Assembly: GCA_052033915.1 (NCBI GenBank)
Contig: JBPOJF010000006.1
Coordinates: 186,001-250,000, forward strand
DNA length: 64,000 nt
Direction: 5' to 3'
Source of the DNA: CALMZY01 sp052033915
GTDB taxonomy: Bacteria > Verrucomicrobiota > Kiritimatiellia > CAIQIC01 > JAGNIJ01
The translations under genes and the position numbers were made by a program. Of this stretch, positions 8,424 to 17,262 are shown in pieces. Below the pieces are notes generated by a model. That model was not told the DNA's origin, did no database searches, and saw only the letters and a program-made list of their open reading frames with translations. Position 1 is the stretch's first letter. Each line of letters opens with the position of its first letter.

Positions 8424-8460
8424 CACGCCAAAAAAAACGCGCCATACCGGCATGGATCGA

Positions 8461-8489
8461 AAAATTAACACAACTTTGGCCGATGTCAA
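8461..8489 (-). promoter_or_regulatory. Candidate promoter of the rrf2-suf operon
   Basis: On the minus strand TTGACA (8484-8489) is followed, after 17 nt, by AATTTT (8461-8466). The -35 box is perfect and the -10 is weak. It would give a leader of about 60 nt that contains the dyad at 8399-8423. Confidence 0.4.
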
Positions 8490-8521
8490 ATGATGCGGAA
8501 AGCGGACAGCGCTCCCGACCT

Positions 8522-9123
8522 TCAGCGCATGTCTTCCGTACAGCGAAGGACATCGATCTTCACCGACCCCTGCAGAGAATAGAGGTCGACCACGCTCGAC
8601 AGATCGAGGAGCACCCTCGGCAGGTCTCCGTGAAAACAACGCCGGCGGCGATGTAGTTGCACGCGTGGATCACCTGGTCATCGGCGCTCTGGAACACGAA
8701 CACATTCCCCGGCAGATAGTTGGTTCCCGTGACCACGGTATAATTAGAGAGAAACATGTCCGTAGCGTACTTCCGGTCGGCGAACCGATCGTCGGGCGCC
8801 ACGAGGAAGTAGTTGAGCGAGGTCCTGTGGCAGTCGCGGAAGACGGTGTTTTCAGGGCGCGAATACGAGTAAAGAAAGATCCTCGCCAGAGGCGGCAGCA
8901 ACAGTGAAACGTCTAGGTCGCCGCCGCCGGCATCCGCCATGGAATCGATAAGCGGTTGAACCGCCGTGACTCGTCCGCCGCTACCCCAGTATCGCGACAA
9001 CGCCTCGACATCGTCACCGGACTCGACGTGGATGGAACAGAACAACGCCCGCTGGCGAAACAATGTACGCATGGCCTGACGGCGTTCGGCTGACGACGGC
9101 AGTTCGGCCATCAGAATCCCCAA
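8522..9123 (-). pseudogene. Unrecognised ORF with an apparent frameshift
   Basis: The ATG-initiated frame ends at 8560 in low-quality text (CRGCSSICRAWSTSILCRGR). If one base is shifted near 8633 the reading continues as DLPRVLLDLSSVVDLYSLQG and stops at 8522, which looks like authentic protein. Upstream of the ATG the frame is also open (NYLIPFAELDARNLG) up to a GC-rich hairpin, suggesting the N-terminus was lost. I do not recognise the family. The body includes FVFQSADDQVIHACNY. It may be a fragment broken by the neighbouring mobile element, or an assembly error. Confidence 0.45.
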
Positions 9124-9166
9124 GTTGCGTGCGTCAAGTTCAGCAAAAGGGATGAGGTAGTTCCTT

Positions 9167-9208
9167 GAGCCTTGGGGGGTTCCGGCATGCCGGCCCTCCC
9201 CAAGGCTC
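9167..9208. terminator. GC-rich hairpin after the transposase-like fragment
   Basis: Arms GAGCCTTGGGG and CCCCAAGGCTC (11 bp, perfect) enclose a second short palindrome, CCGGCATGCCGG. It lies just past the stop of the fragment at 9214 and could be a terminator or the end structure of an insertion element. No clear T tract is seen. Confidence 0.5.
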
Positions 9209-9213
9209 GCGCG

Positions 9214-9384
9214 TCAGGCGGCGGCCTCCAGTTTCCTCTGTTTGTTCCGTTCCTTCAGCAGATCCATGTTCAGATAGCGGTGTTGCTCGATCCAGCCCTC
9301 GTGGATCTCGGCCATCAGCGTCTTCAGACCGGCCATAACATCGACCCGTGCATGATGTGTCTTGCGGTTCGGAACAATGCTTCC
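9214..9384 (-). pseudogene. Transposase C-terminal fragment (possibly IS256/mutator-like)
   Basis: The frame between stops reads KTHHARVDVMAGLKTLMAEI then HEGWIEQHRYLNMDLL and ends LEAAA. The segment MAEIHEGWIEQ-RYLNMDL resembles the extreme C-terminus of mutator-type transposases (LMEIHEEW...RRYLNM). The upstream part is absent and a stop precedes it, so this is a decayed remnant. The assignment rests on a short match and other transposase families remain possible. Confidence 0.4.
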
Positions 9385-9421
9385 TTAAGTAAGCCAACAG
9401 TTCATCCAAGTCTGATCTTCT

Positions 9422-10264
9422 TCATTTCCCTATCCCCCGCTCATTTGAATCACCCCGGCACCTGCCCTCGGGCAAGGAATCATGGGAGTGCGAGCGTTCT
9501 CTTCTGTGCTGAATGGCTTTCAATATCAGTTTCACGGACTGTTTTATGCCCGGTTTTATCGCTCGGGCGAACGGGTAGAGGTACACTTCCGGGGGCGTGA
9601 AATCACGGAGTCTTGCAGCGATACTTAAGTTCGGGAGTTGGCCATCCTGCACAAACAATAGTGCGTTGGAGCTGTACCAGCCCTTTACTCGCGGATTATC
9701 CCACGTATAGCGGCGGATGCAGTCGAGTGGTGTGTAGTGTCGCTCGCGGAACAGTTGAATCCAGTAATGACCCCATTGCTCATTGACATGCCCGATCCCT
9801 CCTGAGTATGGAAAGGCGGCAGAGAATAATACAAAGTTCGACAAACGCGTTAGGGACAGGACCAACTCGCGCGCGCATTCGTGCGGCAGATGCTCAGCCA
9901 CCTCAAGGCACAGGGCAAGATCGAATGTTCGCCTCAAATAGAGACTCTTCGTCAAATCGTGCTGCACGAAACAGTCCTGAGGAATTTTGAGATACGCGCG
10001 GTTAACCCATAGGCCATCTACTCCACAGATGTCATTGACGCCCCGTGCACGGAGGACAGACAGCCATGTGCCGACTCCGCAACCCAGATCGACAGCCGAT
10101 CTTACATTGGGAATAACTTCTTGAATAATCGACAGTATGATCTCGGCGGAGGGCAAGGTATCCTGATGACGCGTCTCGTAGAATTTGCCGTTATAAAGCA
10201 TGCGATATTCCAGTTCATTTAAGCAGAAGTACTGCCTGCTGATATCAAACCCAGCTTCCGACAC
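9422..10264 (-). CDS. Class I SAM-dependent methyltransferase
   Basis: 280 residues. Motif I is VDLGCGVGTWLSVLRARG, followed by the acidic loop ICGVDG and the motif LALCLEVAEHLP. This is the Methyltransf_11/23-type Rossmann fold often found in glycan or surface-structure modification. The substrate cannot be told. The C-terminal 40 residues are hydrophilic (RRERSHSHDSLPEGRCRGD). Base composition is visibly less GC-rich than the flanks, and it lies next to a transposase remnant, so recent acquisition is likely. Confidence 0.8.
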   Translation of the reverse strand: MSEAGFDISRQYFCLNELEYRMLYNGKFYETRHQDTLPSAEIILSIIQEVIPNVRSAVDLGCGVGTWLSVLRARGVNDICGVDGLWVNRAYLKIPQDCFVQHDLTKSLYLRRTFDLALCLEVAEHLPHECARELVLSLTRLSNFVLFSAAFPYSGGIGHVNEQWGHYWIQLFRERHYTPLDCIRRYTWDNPRVKGWYSSNALLFVQDGQLPNLSIAARLRDFTPPEVYLYPFARAIKPGIKQSVKLILKAIQHRRERSHSHDSLPEGRCRGDSNERGIGK

Positions 10265-10339
10265 ATGATCATGAAACGATCGTCCATTGCATTAACTCGT
10301 ATTGCTTCTGGGCTGTCATCCAAAAACTGCCATCTAAGG

Positions 10340-11266
10340 TTACTTGAATCGGCCCAGCACCCGCACCTCCGGCGTGAGGTCGAAGCCGAACTTCGCCTTC
10401 ACCGCCGCGGCCATCTGCCGAGACAGGTCGAGAACATCCTGCGCCCTGCAGTCGCCGTCGGCCACGATGATATTGGCATGTTTCTCGAAAATACGCGCGC
10501 CCCCCGCCCGCAGCGACTTGGCGCCGGCCTGATCGAGAAACCACCCGGCGGCTTGGCGGCGTTCCGCGGCAGACGTCGGTTCGATGTTCTTGAAGAAACT
10601 CCCGGCGGTCGGCTGTTTCCGCCAGTCGGGATGTTTCTCACGCCGCTGTTGAAGAACGGCCGCCCGCTGCTTTTTCAACTCCGCGGCGTCCCCCGGCGGC
10701 AAGCGCAGGACAGCCGTCACCAGGATTTCGCCGCTGTCCTGCAGGCGGGAATGCCGGTAGGCGAAACCGAGGCTCTTCCCGGACTTCCATTGTTTGCGCC
10801 CTGACGAATCCATCAGGAGGACCGATTCAATCCGGTCGCCGATCTGCTGACCGAACGCGCCCGCATTGCCCGCGATCGCGCCGCCGACCGTGCCGGGAAT
10901 CCCGCTCGCGTAAACGAGCCCATCCAGTCCGTGTTCGACGGCAAACGCGGCCACATCGTCGAGAAGCGCGGCCCCGTCCACCTCCATCACATCGCCGTGA
11001 CGCCGGATCGCGGGTTCCTCGGAGTAGTAGCGAATGACCGCCACATCCAGGCCTTCGTCGGACACGAGCAGGTTCGACCCGCCGCCGATCAGCAGGAACT
11101 TTCTGCCCTCCGCGGCCAACCCGCCTACCGCCGCTTCCAGTTCCCGCGGCGTTGCACACGAGACAAGACACGGACACGGCCCGCCGAGGCGGAAGGTGGT
11201 GAAGTCGCGGAGAAGAGGCTTCTCAAGGACCGAGATGCCGCGTGTTTGAAGCAAAGAGAGGTCCAT
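10340..11266 (-). CDS. murB: UDP-N-acetylenolpyruvoylglucosamine reductase
   Basis: 308 residues. It reduces UDP-GlcNAc-enolpyruvate to UDP-MurNAc in peptidoglycan synthesis, using FAD and NADPH. FAD-site motifs are LIGGGSNLLVSDEG and YASGIPGTVGGAIAGNAGAFG; the catalytic Ser region is PTAGSFFKN and the terminal Glu is in LTPEVRVLG. FAYRHSRLQ marks the type II group. The gene stands alone rather than in a dcw cluster. Confidence 0.96.
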   Translation of the reverse strand: MDLSLLQTRGISVLEKPLLRDFTTFRLGGPCPCLVSCATPRELEAAVGGLAAEGRKFLLIGGGSNLLVSDEGLDVAVIRYYSEEPAIRRHGDVMEVDGAALLDDVAAFAVEHGLDGLVYASGIPGTVGGAIAGNAGAFGQQIGDRIESVLLMDSSGRKQWKSGKSLGFAYRHSRLQDSGEILVTAVLRLPPGDAAELKKQRAAVLQQRREKHPDWRKQPTAGSFFKNIEPTSAAERRQAAGWFLDQAGAKSLRAGGARIFEKHANIIVADGDCRAQDVLDLSRQMAAAVKAKFGFDLTPEVRVLGRFK

Positions 11267-11272
11267 CCGTGT

Positions 11273-11349
11273 AGTCCAAAGTCAAATGTCCAAAGGAGAA
11301 ACACCCAAGATCATGTCCGCTTTGGACTTTGGACCTTGGACTTTGGACT
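11273..11349. repeat. Intergenic word array (GGACTTTGGAC type)
   Basis: AGTCCAAAGTCAAATGTCC on the left and GGACTTTGGACCTTGGAC on the right form inverted sets of the same 7-8 bp word. The right half overlaps the last codons of the PduO gene, which therefore ends KSPKSKVQSPKRT. It separates the two minus-strand genes pduO and murB. Confidence 0.8.
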
Positions 11350-11886
11350 CTTTACCATCGTCGACTTCCCCTCCTCCAGCCGCGCAAGATACCAGAGGTA
11401 GTTGGAAAGCCGGTTCATCCAGACCAGAAGAAGCTGGTTTCGAACCGCACGCCGCAGGACAAGCCCGGCCACCTTGCGTTCGCACCGCCGGGCAATGGAC
11501 CGAGCCAGATCAATATGGGCCGCCGACGAATTGCCTCCGGGAATGATGAATCCTTCCAGCCGTTTCATCCTGGACTGAAGGGCCTTATGCTTCTGCTCCA
11601 GATCGCGGATCATGGCCGCATCGACGCGGACGAGAAGCCGCTTCGCCTTGTCCGCGGTCGTGGCGAGTTCCGACCCGATCACGAAACAGTTGCGTTGGAT
11701 ATCCAGGATCGCCTCCTGAACGGCCGGGTGACGGGACGAAGCGCGGGCCACGCCCAGGATGCTGACCAGTTCATCGAGATCGCCGAACGCATCCGTCCGC
11801 GCCGAATTCTTCGGCACCTGTTCACCGGAAAACAGCCTCGTCATTCCCCCGTCTCCCCCTCCGGTCGACACAGAATTTTTTTTCAT
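11311..11886 (-). CDS. pduO: PduO-type ATP:cob(I)alamin adenosyltransferase
   Basis: 191 residues from the ATG at 11886. It transfers adenosyl from ATP to cob(I)alamin to make coenzyme B12. Family motifs are FSGEQVPKNSARTDAFGDLD (substrate loop; the consensus is GTGDdGtT...V.K...R...yGdvDEL), FIIPGGNSSAAHIDLARSIA and RNQLLLVWMNRLSNYLWYLAR. The N-terminal STGGGDGGMTRLF holds the ATP-binding loop. The C-terminal 13 residues come from the intergenic word repeat and are probably not functional. The product would serve B12 enzymes elsewhere in the genome. Confidence 0.92.
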   Translation of the reverse strand: MKKNSVSTGGGDGGMTRLFSGEQVPKNSARTDAFGDLDELVSILGVARASSRHPAVQEAILDIQRNCFVIGSELATTADKAKRLLVRVDAAMIRDLEQKHKALQSRMKRLEGFIIPGGNSSAAHIDLARSIARRCERKVAGLVLRRAVRNQLLLVWMNRLSNYLWYLARLEEGKSTMVKSPKSKVQSPKRT

Positions 11887-12010
11887 AGGGGCAACGTTCT
11901 CGCAAAAAGGGCGGGTTGTCAATGAGGAGACAACGTCCCGCGAGACCGCAGGCGTTGCCCATGAACGCGAATTCGATTCGTATTGAGGCCTGCGAAGCCG
12001 CGGTCCGAAC

Positions 12011-13138
12011 TCACGCCGGGAACCACGACCTCGGAAGGAACGCCATGACGATTTCGATGGCGATCAGGATGACGATGATCCACTCCAACGCTTCGAGCCG
12101 CCAACTGGCCGCACGGTCGTGCATCTGCTTGTAAATGCCCTCGATCGCGTCCAGCTTCCGCAGGATGCTCGCGTTCCACTCGCTCAGGTGAAAACGCTGG
12201 GCGGCCAGGCGGTACACGCGCGCGAGGTACTGGTCGCCCAGGAGCTTCGGCGCATTGCTGACGCGTTCGAACAGGATCGCCCCGTCCACCTGCATCCGCG
12301 AGATTCGGCGCATGCTTGCGCCGGCGAGACCGGGAAGCAGGTTCCGGATCAGCGTATGTTTCCCGATCAAGTCGTACGACTGGTCCAGCGCGTCGTCGAG
12401 CTGGTGATCGAGGTGCCGCATCTCCAGAAGCTCCATGTTAGCGAACTCCAGGACCGCGCGAACGTCATTCCCGTCCCGGTCAAAAATCAGGGCCGACGCC
12501 CAGTCGATCAAGGTCACGTCCTCCGTGCTGAACGAGATGCGGCAGGCCAGGGCGTCGCCCACCTCCTGCTCCGAGAGGATCGCGCGCTCCGCCCGCAGAA
12601 TCTGAGCCATATCCTGCGCAAACCGGGTGTGCAGTTCGTTGGGGTTCCAGGCCGTGCTGTAGTCGTCGATCTGGAAAACCACGTAGTCCTCCACCAGGTC
12701 TGAAATCTGGGGCCGCTGCACGGCTTCCCGGATCTTCCCGAGCAGTTCCTCCACCCGCCGGCGGGAATCGTCGCGCAACAGGCTGCTTTCGCCCAATTCG
12801 CAACTGATCGCCCGAAGGTTCGAGAATGAGCCGGTGAAGGGAATTTTATAGCTCACGGAGATGCCGCCGAAATCGTAGAGGAGCAGGTCCGCGTCGGCGG
12901 TGGTCTGGAAGTCGCTGATCGCCGCGGGCGCGATGACCTGAGTCACAAGGAGCGGCGCCGGACTGTAATCGAAGTATTTCGGCGCCCGGCGGTGCGGACT
13001 AATACTGGTGTTCAGTTCCCCGGAGGCGATCAGTTTCCTGCACTTATCGAGATCAATCCACGCGCCCACGTCATAGGCATACAGCGCGGTACAGACTCCT
13101 TTCTTCACCTGTAGCGACGTTCGAGCATCATCGGTCAT
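12011..13138 (-). CDS. DUF155 (RMD1/YagE-like) family membrane-anchored protein
   Basis: 375 residues. The C-terminal third has the family pattern: paired acidic helices (ELLEMRHLDHQLDDALDQSY), then RLEALEWIIVILIAIEIV, a single membrane helix just before the end. The N-terminal part (KKGVCTALYAYDVGAWIDL) fits the start of the domain. Eukaryotic relatives act in mitochondria; bacterial members have no settled role. The gene diverges from the prenyl synthase at 13319. A 180-bp gap between them shows no repeat I can name. Confidence 0.65.
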   Translation of the reverse strand: MTDDARTSLQVKKGVCTALYAYDVGAWIDLDKCRKLIASGELNTSISPHRRAPKYFDYSPAPLLVTQVIAPAAISDFQTTADADLLLYDFGGISVSYKIPFTGSFSNLRAISCELGESSLLRDDSRRRVEELLGKIREAVQRPQISDLVEDYVVFQIDDYSTAWNPNELHTRFAQDMAQILRAERAILSEQEVGDALACRISFSTEDVTLIDWASALIFDRDGNDVRAVLEFANMELLEMRHLDHQLDDALDQSYDLIGKHTLIRNLLPGLAGASMRRISRMQVDGAILFERVSNAPKLLGDQYLARVYRLAAQRFHLSEWNASILRKLDAIEGIYKQMHDRAASWRLEALEWIIVILIAIEIVMAFLPRSWFPA

Positions 13139-13318
13139 GCGGCGTCCTCCGGGTAATTCATCTTTTAACCCCGAACACCGGACCCGTCAAACGCATATCC
13201 CGAAAGCCCCGCGAGCATCGGAAACCGCCCGTTTTGTTCCCGCTTTCCTCCCTCCTCTCCGCGCGGCGGTCTCGCTTTATCCTTTCCACATCATCCTCCG
13301 CGGTTTACATTCCGTCCC

Positions 13319-14203
13319 ATGTTCAATCTCGAAGAGTACCTCTACGACAAGCAGCAGGTCATCGAGCGCGCGCTGGATTTCCATCTTCCTCCCCAAACGG
13401 AACGCCCGGCTTCTCTTCACGAGGCCATGCGCTACAGCGTCTTCGCGGGCGGAAAACGAATCCGCCCCATCCTCTGCCTCGCCGCGACCGAGGCTGTCGG
13501 CGGAACGGCCGAGGCCGCGCGGCTGCCGGCCTGCGCGATCGAGATCCTTCACACCTACACGTTGATTCACGACGACCTGCCGGCCATGGACGACGATACG
13601 CTCCGCCGCGGAAAGCCGACCTGCCACATCGCGTTCGGCGAGGCGACGGCCATCCTGGCGGGGGACGCGCTGCTCACAATGGCGTTCCAGTGGATGGCCG
13701 AATGCAGCGCCCCGAAACCGTATCTCCCCAACCAATTCTCCACGGAGCTTGCCGAGGCCGCGGGCCACCGCGGCGTGATCGCCGGACAGGCCGCCGACCT
13801 GGAGGCCGAGGGCAGGGATCCCTCCGCCGAGCTTGTCGAATTCATCCACCTTCGCAAGACGGCCGCGCTGATTCGCGCGGCGGTCCGGATCGGCGCCATC
13901 GCCGGCGGGGCCCGGGAATCGGACTTCAACGCGCTGACCCTCTACGGGTGCGACATCGGCCTGGCGTTTCAGATTTCCGATGACATCCTGAACGCGACTT
14001 CCACGGCGGAGGCGATGGGCAAGGCGTCAGGCAGCGATGCCGCGCGGGGGAAAATGACCTATGTGTCCGTCCACGGGATTGAGGGAGCCCGGAAAAAAGC
14101 CGAAGAACTGATCGATCGCGCGATCGGCGAATTGAAGAACGCCCGGGGCAACATCGAACCGCTGGAAGCGATCGCGAGATACGTGGTGGAGAGGAAAAAG
14201 TAG
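13319..14203 (+). CDS. ispA: Polyprenyl diphosphate synthase (farnesyl/geranylgeranyl type)
   Basis: 294 residues. Both Asp-rich Mg-binding motifs are present: LIHDDLPAMDDDTLRRG (FARM, D85 onward) and FQISDDILN near residue 218. FAGGKRIRPIL and the GQAADLEAEG segment are typical of short-chain prenyl synthases. The two residues inserted in the first motif (DDxxxxD) indicate the bacterial FPP synthase type. It converges on lpxB with a gap of 9 nt. Confidence 0.92.
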   Translation: MFNLEEYLYDKQQVIERALDFHLPPQTERPASLHEAMRYSVFAGGKRIRPILCLAATEAVGGTAEAARLPACAIEILHTYTLIHDDLPAMDDDTLRRGKPTCHIAFGEATAILAGDALLTMAFQWMAECSAPKPYLPNQFSTELAEAAGHRGVIAGQAADLEAEGRDPSAELVEFIHLRKTAALIRAAVRIGAIAGGARESDFNALTLYGCDIGLAFQISDDILNATSTAEAMGKASGSDAARGKMTYVSVHGIEGARKKAEELIDRAIGELKNARGNIEPLEAIARYVVERKK

Positions 14204-14209
14204 GTCCTC

Positions 14210-14234
14210 GTTTCACGTTTCACGCTTCAAATTC
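14210..14234. repeat. Short word repeat (GTTTCACG type) at the lpxB end
   Basis: GTTTCACGTTTCACGCTTC occupies the 9-nt gap between ispA and lpxB and reads into the lpxB frame, giving the tail NLKRET. It is a minimal member of the intergenic word family. Confidence 0.55.
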
Positions 14235-15361
14235 AGCTCTTCCAGCAACACGTCCGCCGCCCTCTCCGCCGCTCCGCCCTGCCCCAGCGCCTCACGCACC
14301 TGCTCAAGCCCGGCCAGCATGGCCTGGCGTTCCGGTGTGTCGTCCGCCAGGGGGATCAACGCGGCGGCCAGCGCTTCCGGCGTCGCGGCATTCTGGATCA
14401 ACTCGGGACAGAGTTCGCGGCCGGCCACAACGTTCACCATGCCGATGTGCGGCACTTTGACCAGCAGGCGGCCGAAGAAGTACGTGAGCGGCGAAGTCTT
14501 GTACACGACGATCAACGGACAGCCCATCAGCGCGGTCTCGATCGTGGCCGTGCCGGAAGCCACCATCGCCGCGCGCGCCTGTCTCAGGACCTGCCGCGTT
14601 TCGCCGACCACGATTTCGCAGCGGGCAGGCTTGTCGGCCTGCGCCGAGAGAATCGTCCGAGTCCGGCCGGCAATTTCCTGCGACGGCGACGCCAGGATAA
14701 AGGACGCGCCCGGCTTCCGCTTCTCGATCAAAGCCGCCGCGGAGAGCAGGACCGGCAGGATACGCTCGATCTCCTGACGGCGGCTGCCCGGCAGCAGGGC
14801 GATCCGCGGTTCGCCTTTCCACGGCAGGGTCCTGGCGGGCTCGCTCAGGGCGGCCCGCGAAACGTCGACCAGCGGATGCCCGACGAAATCGACTTTCAAG
14901 CCCGTGTCCCTGAACACGTCGGGCTCGAACGGGAAGATCACGATCAGCCGGTTGACGATCCGCGCTATTTTCGGGATGCGCGAACGGTGCCAGGCCCACA
15001 CCTGCGGGCAAACATAGTAGATGACTTTGAGGCCCATTTCACGGGCCTTCGCGGCAAAACGCAGGTTGAAGCCGGGATAATCGACCAGCACGACCGCATC
15101 GGGCTTGCGGGCGCGGGTGAGATCAAGCAGGGAGGTAAAGACGCGTTTGAAGAAACCGTAATGCCGTATGACTTCCGCCAGTCCCATCACGGCCATGTCG
15201 CGGGCATCGACCTTGATCTCCATCCCGGCCGCGCGCAATTCGTCGCCGCCGATGCCGAAAAAATGAACGTCGGGATTCTTCCTCCGGACGGCCCGCACGA
15301 GCCCGGCGGCATGCATATCGCCGGAGGCTTCCCCGGCAATCAGGAGGACGGATTTTATCAC
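14213..15361 (-). CDS. lpxB: Lipid-A-disaccharide synthase
   Basis: 382 residues from a GTG at 15361 that overlaps the upstream stop (GTGA). It condenses UDP-2,3-diacylglucosamine with lipid X at the inner membrane. Family motifs are LLIAGEASGDMHAA, FGIGGDELRAAGM, VLVDYPGFNLRFA, YYVCPQVWAWHRSR and ALLPGSRRQEI. The neighbours lpxI and an oxidoreductase complete a lipid A gene group. The last six residues derive from an intergenic word repeat. Confidence 0.96.
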   Translation of the reverse strand: MIKSVLLIAGEASGDMHAAGLVRAVRRKNPDVHFFGIGGDELRAAGMEIKVDARDMAVMGLAEVIRHYGFFKRVFTSLLDLTRARKPDAVVLVDYPGFNLRFAAKAREMGLKVIYYVCPQVWAWHRSRIPKIARIVNRLIVIFPFEPDVFRDTGLKVDFVGHPLVDVSRAALSEPARTLPWKGEPRIALLPGSRRQEIERILPVLLSAAALIEKRKPGASFILASPSQEIAGRTRTILSAQADKPARCEIVVGETRQVLRQARAAMVASGTATIETALMGCPLIVVYKTSPLTYFFGRLLVKVPHIGMVNVVAGRELCPELIQNAATPEALAAALIPLADDTPERQAMLAGLEQVREALGQGGAAERAADVLLEELNLKRET

Positions 15362-16305
15362 GAAGCCCCCTCGCGCATGCGGCGTGTGATCTCCACCGCC
15401 AGCTTCAACGCCTCCGCGGCATGTTCGCCGGACACCACCGGCTTGTCGCGGCCGGCGACGCACCGGACGAATGAAGCGAGTTCGTTGGCCAGCGGCTCGC
15501 CCTTCTCGATCGGCACTTCTTCGCGGCCGATTCCCGCCTGCGTCCTGCGGTACAGTTCGCCGCTCTGGTTCTGATAGTCGAGCGACACGTACGCATCCTC
15601 GAAGAAAACCCTGATCTTCCGCATCCGCTCGGGACTGATCCGGCTCGCCGTCACGTTGGCCACACAGCCGTTTTCAAACAGCAGGCGGACGTTCGCGATG
15701 TCCTCGCTCCGGCTCAGCACCGGCACGCCGACCGCGCGGATCTCCTTCACCGGCGAATCGAGCAGGTGAAGGATGACTTCCAAGTCGTGAATCATCAGAT
15801 CGAGCACGACGCTCACTTCCGTCCCGCGCGGCAGAAGGCCCTCGCGCGGCGGCGGGTACGGCGCCAACCGGTGCGCCTCAATGAACCGGGGCTTCTTCGC
15901 GATGTGATCGAGGAAATTCATGACCGGATTGAACCGCTCGACATGCCCGACCTGAAGAATGACGCCCTGCTTCTGGGCCAGCGCAACAAGCTCTTCCGCC
16001 TCCGCGGTGGTCGCGGCGATCGGCTTCTCAACGAGCAGGTGGACCCCCTTCTCGATCAGACTTCCCGCCACCTCGCGGTGTTTGTCCGTCGGAACGACGA
16101 CGCTCAGCGCCTCGACCCGGCCCGCCAGTTCGTCCACCGACGTGTACGCCGTCGTCCCGTGCTGCGCGGCCAGCTTCGCGACGCGTTCGGCGTCCACATC
16201 GCAAATGCCGACCAACTCCGCCTCCGGCATCTGCGCGTAGATCCGCGCGTGGTGCTGACCGAGACTGCCGACACCGACGACGCCTATCCTGACTCTGCGA
16301 TTCAT
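15358..16305 (-). CDS. Gfo/Idh/MocA-family NAD(P) oxidoreductase (candidate GnnA)
   Basis: 315 residues. The Rossmann start is RIGVVGVGSLGQHHARIY; the conserved substrate/catalytic Lys is in LLVEKPIA, followed by GHVERFNPVM. A strong GGAGGAG site sets the start at 16305. It lies between lpxI and lpxB, a position where GnnA (UDP-GlcNAc 3-dehydrogenase for 3-amino lipid A) and related oxidoreductases occur in other phyla. No GnnB aminotransferase is visible here, so the lipid A role is inference. Confidence 0.85.
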   Translation of the reverse strand: MNRRVRIGVVGVGSLGQHHARIYAQMPEAELVGICDVDAERVAKLAAQHGTTAYTSVDELAGRVEALSVVVPTDKHREVAGSLIEKGVHLLVEKPIAATTAEAEELVALAQKQGVILQVGHVERFNPVMNFLDHIAKKPRFIEAHRLAPYPPPREGLLPRGTEVSVVLDLMIHDLEVILHLLDSPVKEIRAVGVPVLSRSEDIANVRLLFENGCVANVTASRISPERMRKIRVFFEDAYVSLDYQNQSGELYRRTQAGIGREEVPIEKGEPLANELASFVRCVAGRDKPVVSGEHAAEALKLAVEITRRMREGAS

Positions 16306-16376
16306 AAGCTCCTCCGGCATTTCCGGAGTCCTGGAGCATGGAAGTTTCGGGTCCGAACGAAGAACCCGACACGCCA

Positions 16377-17213
16377 TCACTCCGTCGTGTCCTCCGTCTT
16401 CACCGCCACCAGGCATACCCCCTGCCGGTCAGCTTCGCGCACCACAACCTCCCGGTCCAGAAGAATCGTCCGCTTCGCCTCGACGGCCAGGACGGACGCT
16501 TTGATCCGGCGGAGCGACTTCATCGTGTATTCGCCGACCACGGGAATATCGAAACGCATGTCGTGCCCGCGCTTGGCGACCTTCACCACCACGGCCCCGG
16601 CGCCCCCCAGCGCGCCCGCGCGCGCGATCGCCGCGTCCGTCCCTTCGAACGCCTCGACCGCAAGAACCGTCCCGTTCTTGATAACCACCGTCTGGCCGAT
16701 ATCCAGGCCGCTGGTTGTCTTGGCCACCTTCAATCCGAGTTCGATGTCCGCCGATTCCTGTTCCGTCGGCGCGCGGACGCTCAACACGCCCGCCTCGGGC
16801 ATCGTGTGCTCCATGAACAGGCTCGCGGGCAGCAGTTCCACGCCGATCTTCTTCAACTCCTCGCCCACCGCGCCGAAGATGGTCTCGGCGTTGCGGACAC
16901 GCAGGCGCGCGAGAAGCGAAATCATGGGACCGTCCAAGCGGATGCGGTAGAGGTGTGTCGGCGTGATCTGTCCGGCCATCACCACCTGCCGGATGCCGGT
17001 AGCCTTGAACGCTTCGAGCAGGGCGCCCAACTGGCCGAGGTACAACCAATCCACCTGGTCCACATATTTTTCCAGCACCGGGTCCGTTTCTTTGCGGAAC
17101 GCGACGGCGTAAAGCCGTTTCACGCCCTGTTTGCGGGCGGAGTCGGCGAGCAATCGCGGATACACGCCGTTACCCGCGATGATCCCAAGGGATTCTGGAA
17201 CAGGAATATCCAT
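16377..17213 (-). CDS. lpxI: UDP-2,3-diacylglucosamine pyrophosphatase LpxI
   Basis: 278 residues. LpxI (DUF1009) cleaves UDP-diacylglucosamine to lipid X and is an alternative to LpxH. The N-terminal SLGIIAGNGVYPRLLADSAR and the C-terminal VVKVAKRGHDMRFDIPVVG are family hallmarks. ATG 17213 is preferred over an upstream in-frame start in the word repeat. It precedes the oxidoreductase by 71 nt and belongs with lpxB. LpxA, C and D are not in the window. Confidence 0.93.
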   Translation of the reverse strand: MDIPVPESLGIIAGNGVYPRLLADSARKQGVKRLYAVAFRKETDPVLEKYVDQVDWLYLGQLGALLEAFKATGIRQVVMAGQITPTHLYRIRLDGPMISLLARLRVRNAETIFGAVGEELKKIGVELLPASLFMEHTMPEAGVLSVRAPTEQESADIELGLKVAKTTSGLDIGQTVVIKNGTVLAVEAFEGTDAAIARAGALGGAGAVVVKVAKRGHDMRFDIPVVGEYTMKSLRRIKASVLAVEAKRTILLDREVVVREADRQGVCLVAVKTEDTTE

Positions 17214-17236
17214 GCGGGGCGAGTGTAGCGGGGGGA

Positions 17237-17262
17237 TTTTCAAGTTTCCAGTTTCAAGTTTT
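17237..17262. repeat. Intergenic word repeat (GTTTCAAGTTTT type)
   Basis: TTTTCAAGTTTCCAGTTTC followed by AAGTTTT lies between lpxI and the next minus-strand gene. The flanking GGGGGA and TCCCCC close it as a larger inverted repeat. It encodes the tail NLKLET of the YdjM-like protein. Confidence 0.7.

Noticed and set aside
9140..9409. An 89-codon ATG frame in the accessory island
   Set aside because: It is out of frame with the transposase-like fragment, which has better protein character, and crosses the GC-rich hairpin.
11276..11350. Functional C-terminal domain of the PduO protein
   Set aside because: The KSPKSKVQSPKRT tail is explained by the intergenic word repeat and recurs on an unrelated radical SAM protein.
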